A DNA stretch of 64,000 bases from Chryseosolibacter indicum (GCF_018598585.1 NZ_JAHESD010000017.1:1-64000); one strand, 5' to 3'; positions 46,727 through 55,868 are shown, counted from the first letter of the stretch. Translations and numbers: made by a program. Notes: a model not told the origin generated them from the sequence alone.

Positions 46727-47050
46727 TTAATTCTTTCTTTTATTTCTTTCGTACTGCATTCTTGCAACATCTTTAGAAATTACAGATGCCGGCGTACCTG
46801 TCATTACTACTTTAGCAGGCTTCACATCCTTATCCTGTTGGTAGGTACTTGCTACGGGTTTAGACTGAACCCAAACCAAACTACCTGTCTGTACAGTGGC
46901 TGGTGTAAACTGATAATCCTTTAACTGGAACTTTTGTATATCTTTAGAAATAGTCCAATATGGATAAGTGCTTTTTCCAGCTTCACTTTCCTGGCCATAA
47001 ACCAGCACAGTTACCAACACAAAGCTCAAAACTAAGACTACCTTTTTCAT
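46727..47050 (-). CDS. Small secreted protein, unknown
   Basis: 107 residues from the ATG at 47050; the frame has another ATG at 47071, but MKKVVLVLSFVLVTVLVYGQ is a perfect signal peptide start. The mature part (ESEAGKSTYPYWTISKDIQK) is polar with no Cys and ends in a basic tail (ARMQYERNKRKN). The phrase ISKD occurs twice (TISKDIQKFQ and VISKDVARMQ), hinting at an internal repeat. I recognise no family. It is divergent from the OmpR-type regulator gene, and shares with it a regulatory region carrying an inverted repeat. Confidence 0.72.
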   Translation of the reverse strand: MKKVVLVLSFVLVTVLVYGQESEAGKSTYPYWTISKDIQKFQLKDYQFTPATVQTGSLVWVQSKPVASTYQQDKDVKPAKVVMTGTPASVISKDVARMQYERNKRKN

Positions 47051-47141
47051 TTTCTTATCGTATTGTTTCAAGTTAAAAAACGGCGCAAATTGATCAATCG
47101 TTGTTAGAATACTATTATAAACACATTAGATTTTAATTAGT

Positions 47142-47176
47142 GCCTATTAGAAAAAAATTAAAATTGGCTAATAGGC
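47142..47176. promoter_or_regulatory. Inverted repeat in the divergent promoter region of the response regulator
   Basis: Perfect 9-bp arms GCCTATTAG (47142–47150) and CTAATAGGC (47168–47176), 17-nt AT-rich spacer. It has no T-tract on either side and is placed 49 bp before the regulator start and 92 bp before the divergent gene. It could be an autoregulatory operator; a TTG at 47187 with a weak -7 region may be the promoter. Confidence 0.45.
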
Positions 47177-47224
47177 TAAACCTTAGTTGTTTTCATATCG
47201 TAAACCGCTTATTTCGGGCTAATT

Positions 47225-47923
47225 ATGCGAATACTTATAGTTGAAGATGAGGCTAAAGTGGCCGAAGTTCTTAAGCGAGGACTTAAAGAAGAAGGTTACG
47301 AAGTAGAGAATGCTTATGACGGCCAGCAAGGATTAAAACTGGCAACCTCCAACGAATTTGACCTGGTACTGCTGGATATAAATCTGCCTATGCTTAACGG
47401 CTTGGAGCTCTGTAAGCAGCTTCGTGAAAAAGATGAAGTTACCCCGGTTTTGATGTTGACTGCCCTTGGCATGAGCGACGACATAGTGGCCGGTCTTGAT
47501 GCTGGCGCAGATGACTATCTTCCAAAACCTTTCAGGTTTAATGAACTCTATGCACGCATTAAAGCGCTGACCAGAAGAAAAAAAATACTGGAGTCGAAGA
47601 AAGCCGAGGCAAGTGCTGTTGACATCTTTGAGCTTGCAGACCTGCATATTGATTTTGATGCACGTGAAGTGAAGCGTGATGGAAAGATCATACAGCTAAC
47701 CGCGCGTGAATACGCGCTACTGGAATACCTAGCAAGGAACATGGGAAAGGTAAGATCAAGGCTTGAAATAGCAAACGCCGTATGGGGACTTGATTTTGAA
47801 ACCGGTACTAACTTTATTGATGTATACATCAACTATTTAAGAAATAAGATCGACAAGCCATTCAGCAAAAAATTAATACATACAATTACCGGCTTCGGCT
47901 ATGTTTTAAAAAGTTCTGATTGA
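47225..47923 (+). CDS. OmpR/PhoB-family response regulator
   Basis: 232 residues. Receiver domain 1–120: acidic pair in RILIVEDEAKVAEVL, phospho-acceptor Asp in LVLLDINLPMLNGLEL, Thr in VLMLTALGMSDD and Lys in DYLPKPFRFNEL. The C-terminal winged-helix domain (about 135–232) has IQLTAREYALLEYLARNMGK and the recognition region FIDVYINYLRNKIDKPF. It pairs with the HAMP kinase encoded 39 bp downstream and may bind the inverted repeat upstream of its own gene. Confidence 0.95.
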   Translation: MRILIVEDEAKVAEVLKRGLKEEGYEVENAYDGQQGLKLATSNEFDLVLLDINLPMLNGLELCKQLREKDEVTPVLMLTALGMSDDIVAGLDAGADDYLPKPFRFNELYARIKALTRRKKILESKKAEASAVDIFELADLHIDFDAREVKRDGKIIQLTAREYALLEYLARNMGKVRSRLEIANAVWGLDFETGTNFIDVYINYLRNKIDKPFSKKLIHTITGFGYVLKSSD

Positions 47924-47962
47924 TAAAAGGCATTCTTAATCGTTTAATTTTAGGTTTTGATT

Positions 47963-49306
47963 ATGAAGATCAGACAAAGGCTGGCTTTGCGCTTTACCAT
48001 TGTAAGTGCCCTTATTACAGGTGCTATTCTGATCTTCATTTATATACTTACCCGTGGTTTTGTTCATGCTGATTTTGTTGAGCGCTTAACACAACACTCA
48101 AGCCTGGAAGCTTTACATTACGCCTCGCCTCAGACACGTGAGGTTATACCCGCAGAGTCGTTTATGCTTGTTAATCCCGTAACCTCTATTTATGATGAGC
48201 ATGGCAATTTATTATACCACCAGGGAGACTACAGCATACTCAAATCGTGGGTCATCTTTCTGCAACAAAACGACGTGTTTAATGCTGAACGCGGTGTTTA
48301 CACTACGGTAGGAAGAAAATACAGAATTAATGGTGTTCAGTATCTGGTATTCGTTTCCGATAAAGATTTGCCCGGGCAGCATGAATTAGATCTGCTTATC
48401 AACGCCATGCTGGTGGGGTGGTTCGTCAGCCTCTTCTTCTCTTACTTTGCCGGGTTATACTTTTCGGGCAATGCACTTAGGCCAGTAAAACGGGTTGTGC
48501 AAGAGGTAAATCAGATCACGAAAGACAACCTGAGCTATAGGCTTAAACTAGGTAAAGATGCAACCGAGGTAGATGAAATTGATGAGCTGATACTCACCTT
48601 TAACGCCCTGCTTACGCGGATAGAAAGTGCCTTCATCACACAAAAGCGATTCGTGCAACATGCATCACATGAATTGAAAACTCCGCTTACCGCTATCATG
48701 GCAGAATCAGAGCTTGCGCTTACACGAGAAAGAAGCAGGGAAGAATACAAGAGAACGCTAGAAGTAATCACGCACGAAACTGAAAGACTTGTAACCATAA
48801 CGCAAGGTCTGTTAACCCTTGCCCGGCTGGAAGAAGGCTCAGTAAAAATTCAGATGCATCAGCTTAACATTAAAGGTGTAATGAAAGAAACACTTGCTAC
48901 ATTTTCCTTGCATCACCCCCAACGGTCAGTGGAAATAACAGACAGTATTCCTGATGCTTTTGTAACCGGAGATTTGCAGCTACTTCAGATAGCAATACTA
49001 AACATACTAGACAATGCCGTTAAGTATTCAAAGGATAAAATAACAGTAAGTGTATTAAAGACTAGTGATTTGATCTCGTTAAGCTTTATCGATTATGGTG
49101 TTGGAATACCGGAAGCAGACCTGTCAAGAATCAGATCGCCACTTTTTCGCGCATCCAATGTAAGAGATGTACCTGGTGCTGGGCTAGGCCTGTCACTTGT
49201 TGAAAGGATAGTGAAAGTTCATAACGGAGAACTAAGGCTAACAAGTGAAGTAAATAAAGGAACAACGTGTGAAATAGTGCTTCCGCTGACAAGCGATTCA
49301 CAATAA
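47963..49306 (+). CDS. HAMP-domain sensor histidine kinase
   Basis: 447 residues from the ATG at 47963; a TTG two codons upstream is possible. Membrane helices at about 12–34 (FTIVSALITGAILIFIYILT) and 150–172 (AMLVGWFVSLFFSYFAGLYF) enclose a periplasmic sensor region. HAMP follows (LRPVKRVVQEVNQITKDNLS), then HisKA with FVQHASHELKTPLTAIMAES, and HATPase with ILDNAVKYSKDK, DYGVGIPEADLSRI and GAGLGLSLVERIVKVHNGEL. The architecture resembles CusS/QseC-type kinases. The signal is unknown. Confidence 0.95.
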   Translation: MKIRQRLALRFTIVSALITGAILIFIYILTRGFVHADFVERLTQHSSLEALHYASPQTREVIPAESFMLVNPVTSIYDEHGNLLYHQGDYSILKSWVIFLQQNDVFNAERGVYTTVGRKYRINGVQYLVFVSDKDLPGQHELDLLINAMLVGWFVSLFFSYFAGLYFSGNALRPVKRVVQEVNQITKDNLSYRLKLGKDATEVDEIDELILTFNALLTRIESAFITQKRFVQHASHELKTPLTAIMAESELALTRERSREEYKRTLEVITHETERLVTITQGLLTLARLEEGSVKIQMHQLNIKGVMKETLATFSLHHPQRSVEITDSIPDAFVTGDLQLLQIAILNILDNAVKYSKDKITVSVLKTSDLISLSFIDYGVGIPEADLSRIRSPLFRASNVRDVPGAGLGLSLVERIVKVHNGELRLTSEVNKGTTCEIVLPLTSDSQ

Positions 49307-49348
49307 TGAATTTTAAGCTTGCCAGCGGAAGGCAATTGGTAAGTGGTT

Positions 49349-49924
49349 TTAGAAATTGTAGCGTACGCCAACTCCACCAAAGGGCCTCAACGTAACGCGA
49401 TCTACTATTTCGAGCAGAAGGCTTATTTCACCGAAAACAGAAATAGGTACATCCTGAAAAGTATATTCCATTCCAATAATTCCCTCCGGTCCAAAGTCTA
49501 TATCAGTCCGTGTGTCTGTGTCTTCAAAAGGCGGGACATCGTCGAAAAATCTATATCTTACCTTAGCTACTTTTAACATACCCCCTACACCCCAGTACCA
49601 ATCCCATTTACCTTCAAGGCCTTGTACATCTATACCATAATGTAACAGGTAACGAGCTTGGAGATACACGGTGCTTTCTACCCTGTGCGATCTGTACCGG
49701 TAATCATCATACTTGCTTCTCGAGTCAAAAGAATTTCGGTAATAGCTGCGATGTGATCCAAAGCCAGTAGAGCCTAGGCCAAACTCTATTGCCCTTGTGT
49801 CTCCGAAGTATTTCTTGTAAGTAACACCCAATGGATCTCCCAAACGTAATCCTATGCCCTGATCCTGGGCAACACCAATAATTACTGTTGAGAAAAATAA
49901 AAAGAGCGTAAGTACTTTCTTCAT
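49349..49924 (-). CDS. Secreted beta-barrel-like protein, unknown (paralogue of the next gene)
   Basis: 191 residues with signal peptide (VLTLFLFFSTVIIGVAQ). It has alternating hydrophobic strands and ends in an aromatic residue (PFGGVGVRYNF), typical of small outer-membrane barrels. Shared with the protein encoded at 49955–50680: GLRLGDPLGVTYKKY, WYWGVGGMLK, and FGPEGIIGMEYTFQDVPISVFGEISL. No known function. The two genes are tandem with 30 bp between, so are probably co-transcribed. Confidence 0.78.
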   Translation of the reverse strand: MKKVLTLFLFFSTVIIGVAQDQGIGLRLGDPLGVTYKKYFGDTRAIEFGLGSTGFGSHRSYYRNSFDSRSKYDDYRYRSHRVESTVYLQARYLLHYGIDVQGLEGKWDWYWGVGGMLKVAKVRYRFFDDVPPFEDTDTRTDIDFGPEGIIGMEYTFQDVPISVFGEISLLLEIVDRVTLRPFGGVGVRYNF

Positions 49925-49954
49925 AATAGATTAATAGATATAGAAAAATTAGAT

Positions 49955-50680
49955 TTAAAAAATGTAACGAAGTCCAACACCGCCTTCAAAACGCTGCCAG
50001 CCTGGGTCAGCTTGTATATCGGTAAAATATTCTAACTCCATAAAAGCAGAGACGGGAATTCTAAAGGATCCATACTCTATTCCAAGTACGAGCTGAGGGC
50101 CCATTGTGATGCGTGTTCTTTCAAATCTTCCAAACTCATTCTCAGCTCCGGATTCCGCCGGATAATAAAAAAAATCATACCGGAGCCTGGTACGCTTCCA
50201 TTCCCAACCTGCGCCAACATATAATTGTAGCCCTGGCGAGATTTTAGTAATGTCTATATGATAAAGTATTTTGCCCTCAACAATTATATCAGTAAGTGCC
50301 TTATGTGTTATGTACGAAAGAGAAGCACCTTGAGATAAGGTATCCGTGACAATGTATTCAGAAAATTTGTCTTTGAAATGACGACCATATAAACCGCTTG
50401 ATGCCCTGCCTACATCAGCGGCAAACGAGAAGCGAGATGAAGCATAGTACTTATAAGTAATAGCGAAAGGATCACCAAACTTTAAGCCCAGGCCATGATA
50501 TGGATGTTTACTATCCAACAAACCATCAGCATTTTTCTGCTTACTGCCTGCAACCTTCGAGGGCTTGTGTTTTGATTGGGAATAATTACTTATTCCACCA
50601 TTTTTAGACCGCTGGCCAAAAGAATGCTTCACATAAAATGAAGTTAACAATAAGATCAGCAGAATTCGCACCTTTAGCAT
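49955..50680 (-). CDS. Secreted beta-barrel-like protein, unknown (paralogue of the preceding gene)
   Basis: 241 residues: signal peptide (ILLILLLTSFYVKHSFGQ), a basic polar linker (about 22–55), then the barrel-like region GLGLKFGDPFAITYKYYASS, LYVGAGWEWKRTRLRYDFFY, MGPQLVLGIEYGSFRIPVSAFMELEYF and a terminal GGVGLRYIF. It matches the 191-residue neighbour along the barrel region, so the pair arose by tandem duplication. It is first in the pair and probably carries the promoter. Confidence 0.78.
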   Translation of the reverse strand: MLKVRILLILLLTSFYVKHSFGQRSKNGGISNYSQSKHKPSKVAGSKQKNADGLLDSKHPYHGLGLKFGDPFAITYKYYASSRFSFAADVGRASSGLYGRHFKDKFSEYIVTDTLSQGASLSYITHKALTDIIVEGKILYHIDITKISPGLQLYVGAGWEWKRTRLRYDFFYYPAESGAENEFGRFERTRITMGPQLVLGIEYGSFRIPVSAFMELEYFTDIQADPGWQRFEGGVGLRYIF

Positions 50681-50731
50681 TTGAGCAAATATCTCTTTTA
50701 TACTATAGCCTCTGTAATGCCAACCGACTTA

Positions 50732-52507
50732 TTAACTCACAAACTCTTTGTATTGCATCTTATGGAGTTGAGCATAGTAGCCATCCTTAAGCAGTAGCTC
50801 TTCATGCTTTCCGACTTCTTTAATCTCACCGTGGTCTAGTACAATAATTTTATCAGCTTTTTGAATGGTTGAAAGTCGGTGAGCAATAACAATGGCAGTT
50901 CTTCCGCTCATCATTTTAGAGATAGCTTGTTGAATCATTCCTTCTGTTTCAGAGTCAACAGATGAAGTGGCTTCATCAAGAACTAAGATTTTGGGTTCGT
51001 ATACCATGGCCCTTATAAAAGAGATAAGCTGCCGTTGCCCAACCGAAAGTGTTGACCCGCGCTCCATTACATTATAGGATAATTTGCCAGGAAGGCGATC
51101 GATAAATTTTCTTGCCCCTACCAGGTCCGCTGCATGCCATACCATTTCTTCGGTGACATCTTTATTTCCTAAGGTTATATTATTAAGAATGGTATCGCTA
51201 AATAAAAATACATCCTGTAGCACAACCCCAATGTTCCTTCGTAAGAAGCCAAGGTCGTACTCTTTAATATCTACACCATCAATACGAATGGCTCCTTTAT
51301 TTATTTCGTAGAAGCGGTTGAGAAGATTAATAATAGAAGATTTACCTGCACCCGTTGCACCAACAAGCGCAATAGTCTCACCTTGTTTAATAGTGAGGGC
51401 AATGTCTTTCAATACATACTGCTCGTCATTGTAAGCAAACCAAACATGTTCAAACTCTACCTCTCCCCTGATACCTGCTGGCCTCAGTTTGCCATCTTGC
51501 TGAACATATTCCTGGTCGTCCAATAAATTAAGAATACGGGAAGAACTTACGATACCCATCTGCAATGTATTATACCGATCGGCAATCATGCGTATGGGCC
51601 GAAAGAACATGTTGATGTACATGATAAAGGCAATCAGCTTTCCAACGGTAATACCTGTCTCTTCAAAGTTGATAACGCCTTTTGCTCCGTACCATACAAG
51701 CAAACCAATTCCGGCTGCAGAAATTATTTCAGCTACCGGAAAATAAATAGAGTAATAAAGTACTGAGCGAAGGTTTGCCTGCCTGTGTTCTTCATTAATC
51801 TCTTTAAACTTTTCGAACTCCTTCTTTTCGCTGGCAAATATCTGCACGATGTTCATCCCTGTAATATGCTCCTGAACAAAGGTGTTTAGATTAGCCACTG
51901 CATTTCTTACATCATTGAATGCTACCTTGATCTTTTCTTTGAAAACATAGGTACTGATCAACATCAGCGGAATGGTTGACAAACTCAGCAGCGATAAACG
52001 CCAATCGGTATAGAACATTATTCCGAGGATGAAGATCAGCTGAAGCAGATCACTTACCATGGCAGCAAGCCCCTCGCTAAATACATCCGCAAGTGTTTCT
52101 ACATCAGAAATTGTTCTTGTTACAAGCCGGCCTATAGGTGTTTTATCAAAAAAACGAAGACGAAGGGTTATTAAGTGTTCATACAACCTTGCCCGGATGT
52201 CGCGTATAATCTGTTGACCCATCCAACCAGAGAGGTATGTGTGAGCATATTGGCCAACGGATTGCACCACCAGTAATACCAGCAGCACGACCATCATCTG
52301 TACCATGCCCATGTAATCGCCTTCCGCTACATCTGTGTCTAAAGTCCATTGGGTAAGCAAAGGCCGCAAGGGAGATAGAACCCCTATTGCTACAGTAAGA
52401 AATACAAGAACATAAAATCTTCCCTGATAAGGTTTAACAAATTGCATCAGTCTTCTTAGAACTGACCAATCGATTATATTACCACTACTTACTTTTTCTT
52501 TCTCCAC
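50732..52507 (-). CDS. ABC exporter half-transporter (fused membrane and ATPase domains)
   Basis: 591 residues with six membrane helices in 1–320 and an ATPase domain: Walker A GATGAGKSSIINLL (about 388), Q-loop VLQDVFLF, signature STLSVGQRQLISFIRA (Val in place of the usual Gly), Walker B ILVLDEATSSVD, H-loop IAHRLSTIQ. It is MdlB/LmrA-like. The STLSVGQ signature is known from one half of heterodimeric exporters, in which one ATP site is weak, so a partner such as the exporter at 11248–13032 is possible. Substrate unknown. It lies 8 bp from truA. Confidence 0.92.
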   Translation of the reverse strand: MEKEKVSSGNIIDWSVLRRLMQFVKPYQGRFYVLVFLTVAIGVLSPLRPLLTQWTLDTDVAEGDYMGMVQMMVVLLVLLVVQSVGQYAHTYLSGWMGQQIIRDIRARLYEHLITLRLRFFDKTPIGRLVTRTISDVETLADVFSEGLAAMVSDLLQLIFILGIMFYTDWRLSLLSLSTIPLMLISTYVFKEKIKVAFNDVRNAVANLNTFVQEHITGMNIVQIFASEKKEFEKFKEINEEHRQANLRSVLYYSIYFPVAEIISAAGIGLLVWYGAKGVINFEETGITVGKLIAFIMYINMFFRPIRMIADRYNTLQMGIVSSSRILNLLDDQEYVQQDGKLRPAGIRGEVEFEHVWFAYNDEQYVLKDIALTIKQGETIALVGATGAGKSSIINLLNRFYEINKGAIRIDGVDIKEYDLGFLRRNIGVVLQDVFLFSDTILNNITLGNKDVTEEMVWHAADLVGARKFIDRLPGKLSYNVMERGSTLSVGQRQLISFIRAMVYEPKILVLDEATSSVDSETEGMIQQAISKMMSGRTAIVIAHRLSTIQKADKIIVLDHGEIKEVGKHEELLLKDGYYAQLHKMQYKEFVS

Positions 52508-52515
52508 GTAAAAAA

Positions 52516-53262
52516 TTATTTAACAAAGACAGTTGAAGGATATTGTACGCGCACTAAAAACAAACCGTAAGGAGGAACGTTAGCTCCGGCTTTCCTTCTG
52601 TCTCTACTGCTGATAATTGCTTTAAAGTCGGCCACCGTTATTTTACCTGTTCCTACATCTAATAGAGTACCTACAATTGCACGAACCATACCCCTCAAAA
52701 ACCGGTTGGCAGAGATATTAAACACAAATAAATCTCCTTTTTCTTCCCAAAAGGCTTCTTTAATTGTACAAATAAAGTTATTTACATCGGTTTTAACTTT
52801 GCTAAAGCACTCAAAATCGTGTTCTCCCACTAATAACGCAGCAGCTTCGTTCATGGTTCTAATGTCTAAAGGCCTGAAAAAGTACAACGCATAGCCTTCC
52901 AGAAATGGGTTCTTTTTTCTTGTGATCTGGTATCTGTAAGCTCTTTCAAAAGCATCGTACCTGGCATGCGCTTCTTCACGCACAGGTTGAATGGATTGGA
53001 TTGAGATGGCTTGCGGCAGAAAAGAATTCAGCTTCTGCGATAAAAGTTTCGTATCAAAACTGCTCGTAATATCAACATGAAAGAACTGTTGCTCGCAATG
53101 AACGCCAGCATCCGTTCTGCCACTTCCGGTAATTTTAATTTTCTCCTGCAGCAACAAGCTCATCGCTTCTTCTACCACAGTCTGGATGCCTGTTGAATTC
53201 TGCTGCGATTGCCAGCCACTGTAGTTCTTCCCGTTATAAGCTATCTCAAAAAAGTATCGCAT
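52516..53262 (-). CDS. truA: tRNA pseudouridine(38-40) synthase
   Basis: 248 residues. The catalytic Asp lies in KITGSGRTDAGVHCEQQFFH; other TruA features are RYFFEIAYNGKNYSGWQ at the start, ARYDAFERAYRYQITRKKNP and the C-terminal FLRGMVRAIVGTLLDVGTGK. It isomerises uridines 38–40 in the anticodon arm of tRNAs. Its stop is 8 bp from the start of the ABC exporter gene, so the two are probably one transcript. Confidence 0.96.
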   Translation of the reverse strand: MRYFFEIAYNGKNYSGWQSQQNSTGIQTVVEEAMSLLLQEKIKITGSGRTDAGVHCEQQFFHVDITSSFDTKLLSQKLNSFLPQAISIQSIQPVREEAHARYDAFERAYRYQITRKKNPFLEGYALYFFRPLDIRTMNEAAALLVGEHDFECFSKVKTDVNNFICTIKEAFWEEKGDLFVFNISANRFLRGMVRAIVGTLLDVGTGKITVADFKAIISSRDRRKAGANVPPYGLFLVRVQYPSTVFVK

Positions 53263-53327
53263 GGCTATTAAAAGCAGTAAACAATTGAGGTATGATTATT
53301 TAGCAGCTGTTCCAAAGCTTTTACTGC

Positions 53328-53357
53328 TTTCGCAATTACCCAAATCCATTACTTTTG
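53328..53357 (+). promoter_or_regulatory. Candidate promoter of the DUF4293 gene
   Basis: -33-like TTTCG (53328–53332) and -7 TACTTTTG (53350–53357, fits TAnnTTTG), separated by about 19 bp after the TTT. The -7 box is 39 bp before the ATG. Confidence 0.45.
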
Positions 53358-53396
53358 TCCTGCTAAACAAAAGCGGCAAGTTAAACCAACACAAAC

Positions 53397-53861
53397 ATGT
53401 GGCAAAGAATTCAAACCGTATTTCTGGCTATCGCAATCATTAGCCTTATTGTTTCTATCTTTTTACCTATCTGGGTCTACCAGGATCCGCTGGGACAATC
53501 GCATCAGCTGTATCCATTACATTATACGGTAAAAGAAAATGCAGGTAGTAATACGCAATACTTCCCTTATGCACTTACTGCTATTCTTGCAATTGCAGCC
53601 ATTACCATTGCAATTGTTGAGATCAGCAAATACAAAAACAGGGTGTTGCAAATGAAGCTTGGCGCTTTAAACTCCCTTTTTATGGCAGGAACAATTGCTT
53701 CGGCAGTCATCCAATCGAACCAATTGGTAAAAACATTTCAAGGGGGACAGTATGGGCTGGGATTATGGCTTCCCGGTGTAGCTGTTCTTTGCAATCTTTT
53801 GGCTAACCGTTTCATTCGTAAAGACGAAAGGTTAGTAAGAGACTCGGACAGGCTAAGGTAA
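53397..53861 (+). CDS. DUF4293 family membrane protein
   Basis: 154 residues with four hydrophobic helices: IQTVFLAIAIISLIVSIFLP (with MWQR immediately before it), YALTAILAIAAITIAIVEI, LNSLFMAGTIASAVI and LWLPGVAVLCNLLANRFI, with the terminal RFIRKDERLVRDSDRLR. The MWQRIQT start and this C-terminal motif are typical of DUF4293, found only in Bacteroidota. Function is unknown. It lies between truA (divergent) and htpG, with a terminator after it. Confidence 0.85.
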   Translation: MWQRIQTVFLAIAIISLIVSIFLPIWVYQDPLGQSHQLYPLHYTVKENAGSNTQYFPYALTAILAIAAITIAIVEISKYKNRVLQMKLGALNSLFMAGTIASAVIQSNQLVKTFQGGQYGLGLWLPGVAVLCNLLANRFIRKDERLVRDSDRLR

Positions 53862-53898
53862 ACTGTCAACCTGTCACTTAAATTATTCTGGAATATTA

Positions 53899-53931
53899 TT
53901 TGTCCCGAGCGCAAGTCGGGACAAACTTTTT
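53899..53931 (+). terminator. Rho-independent terminator between DUF4293 and htpG
   Basis: Perfect 10-bp stem TTTGTCCCGA/TCGGGACAAA, 7-nt loop GCGCAAG, then CTTTTTT. It lies only 14 bp before the htpG start, so the htpG promoter would have to overlap it or the terminator is leaky. Confidence 0.85.
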
Positions 53932-53944
53932 TAAAACATAACCT

Positions 53945-55846
53945 ATGGCAACTGTACAAGAAAAAGGTACCATTTCAATTCATACCGAGAATATTTTTCC
54001 AATCATCAAGAAGTTTCTCTACTCAGACCACGAGATCTTTTTGAGAGAATTGGTTTCCAATGCAGTTGATGCAACTCAAAAACTGAAAAAACTTACTTCT
54101 ATGGGCGAGTTCAATGGTGAACTCGGAGACCTGAGAATAGAAGTTACTTTTGATAAGGATAAAAAGACCATCACTGTCAGCGATAAAGGTATCGGTATGA
54201 CAGCTGATGAAGTTAAAAAATATATTAACCAGATAGCATTTTCAGGTGCTACTGAATTTATTGAGAAGTTTAAAGACAAAGCTGACGGCAAAGACATCAT
54301 CGGCAAATTCGGCTTGGGCTTCTACTCATCCTTCATGGTGGCTGATAAGGTAGAGATCGTTTCAAGGTCTTTTAAAGCCGCAGAACATGAGGCAGCCCGT
54401 TGGGAATGCGATGGTTCAACAGAATTTGAGCTCTCCATCACCAACAAACAAGAACGCGGAACAGATGTAATCCTCCATATTAATAAGGACTCAGAAGAGT
54501 TTTTGGATGAATGGAGATTGAAAGGCATACTTGAGAAGTATTGCAAATTCTTACCAGTTGAAATTAAATTCGGCACTACGGAAGAAAGCGTTGAAGACGG
54601 CGTAGACAGCGAAGGCAAAACAAAATATAAATCTGTTACCAAAGACAGAATTATCAATAATCCCTCACCCCTTTGGACTAAATCTCCTAATGACCTGAAG
54701 GATGAAGACTATCTGAAGTTTTATAAAGAACTTTACCCCTTCTCTGAAGAACCGCTTTTCTGGATACACCTTAATGTAGACTATCCTTTTAACCTTACAG
54801 GAATTCTTTACTTCCCTAAAGTGAAAAATGACTTTGAGATTCAGAAGAATAAGATACAGCTCTACTCACGCCAGGTATTTATTACTGACGAGGTAAAAGA
54901 TGTAGTACCTGACTTTTTAATGCTACTACATGGCGTGCTTGATTCTCCAGATATTCCGCTGAACGTTTCAAGAAGTTATCTGCAATCAGATACCAACGTT
55001 AAGAAGATCAGCCAGCACATCACTAAAAAGGTGGGCGATAAACTCCAGGATCTTTTCAAGAAAGACCGAAAAGACTTCGAGAAGAAATGGGATGACATCA
55101 ACATCTTCGTTAAGTACGGAATCATCAGCGATGAGAAGTTTTATGATCGCGCGAAAGATTTCACCTTATTAAAGAACGTAGACGACCAGTACTTCACTTT
55201 TGAAGAATATAAAGAGAAGGTAAAGGCAAACCAGACTGATAAGGACAAGAATCTTGTTTATATATACGCCTCTGATAAGGGTAAACAGCACAGCTTTATA
55301 GAAGGTGCAAAAAACAAATCGTACGATGTGCTGGTTTTTGACGGAATTCTTGACAGTCACTTTATTAATACCCTTGAGCAAAAGCTGGAGAAAATACAGA
55401 TAAAAAGGGTTGATAGCGACATAGCAGAAAAGCTGATTGACAAAGACGAGAAAATTGAAAGCGTGCTTAGCCAGGAAGAGCAAGACCAGGTGAAGTCGGT
55501 ATTTGAGAAAGCTATTAACAACAAGAACATGAACGTTACTGTTGATTCTATGTCGCCTAATGACCTTCCTGTGGTCATAACCATGAATGAGTTTATGCGC
55601 AGGATGAAAGACATGGCAAAAACAGGTGGTGGCCAATATGCTTTCATGGGGTCTATGCCAGACAACTACAACGTAGCTGTTAACGGGAACCATCCTATTG
55701 TTCAAAAAATTATTAAGGCAGAAAACGAAGAAGCAAAGACAAAACTGGCAAAACAAACTTTTGATCTTGCCTTGTTGTCCCAAAACCTGCTAACGGGTGC
55801 GGATCTTACCAACTTCATCAAACGTAGTGTTGAGCTGATTTCGTAA
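53945..55846 (+). CDS. htpG: Molecular chaperone HtpG (Hsp90)
   Basis: 633 residues. N-terminal GHKL ATPase: FLYSDHEIFLRELVSNAVDA, TVSDKGIGMTADEVKKYIN, and GKFGLGFYSSFMVADKVEIV; middle domain with LYFPKVKNDFEIQKNKIQLYSRQVFI and GVLDSPDIPLNVSRSYLQSD; C-terminal dimerisation domain with FMRRMKDMAKTGGG. It is an ATP-driven protein-folding chaperone of the cytoplasm. Monocistronic, with a terminator at 55869. Confidence 0.97.
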   Translation: MATVQEKGTISIHTENIFPIIKKFLYSDHEIFLRELVSNAVDATQKLKKLTSMGEFNGELGDLRIEVTFDKDKKTITVSDKGIGMTADEVKKYINQIAFSGATEFIEKFKDKADGKDIIGKFGLGFYSSFMVADKVEIVSRSFKAAEHEAARWECDGSTEFELSITNKQERGTDVILHINKDSEEFLDEWRLKGILEKYCKFLPVEIKFGTTEESVEDGVDSEGKTKYKSVTKDRIINNPSPLWTKSPNDLKDEDYLKFYKELYPFSEEPLFWIHLNVDYPFNLTGILYFPKVKNDFEIQKNKIQLYSRQVFITDEVKDVVPDFLMLLHGVLDSPDIPLNVSRSYLQSDTNVKKISQHITKKVGDKLQDLFKKDRKDFEKKWDDINIFVKYGIISDEKFYDRAKDFTLLKNVDDQYFTFEEYKEKVKANQTDKDKNLVYIYASDKGKQHSFIEGAKNKSYDVLVFDGILDSHFINTLEQKLEKIQIKRVDSDIAEKLIDKDEKIESVLSQEEQDQVKSVFEKAINNKNMNVTVDSMSPNDLPVVITMNEFMRRMKDMAKTGGGQYAFMGSMPDNYNVAVNGNHPIVQKIIKAENEEAKTKLAKQTFDLALLSQNLLTGADLTNFIKRSVELIS

Positions 55847-55868
55847 TTCAAATTTTAAGTACAATATT

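Noticed and set aside
55169-55783. 204-codon reading frame antisense to htpG
   Set aside because: Lies fully inside a highly conserved chaperone gene and has no domain; it is a shadow of htpG coding bias.
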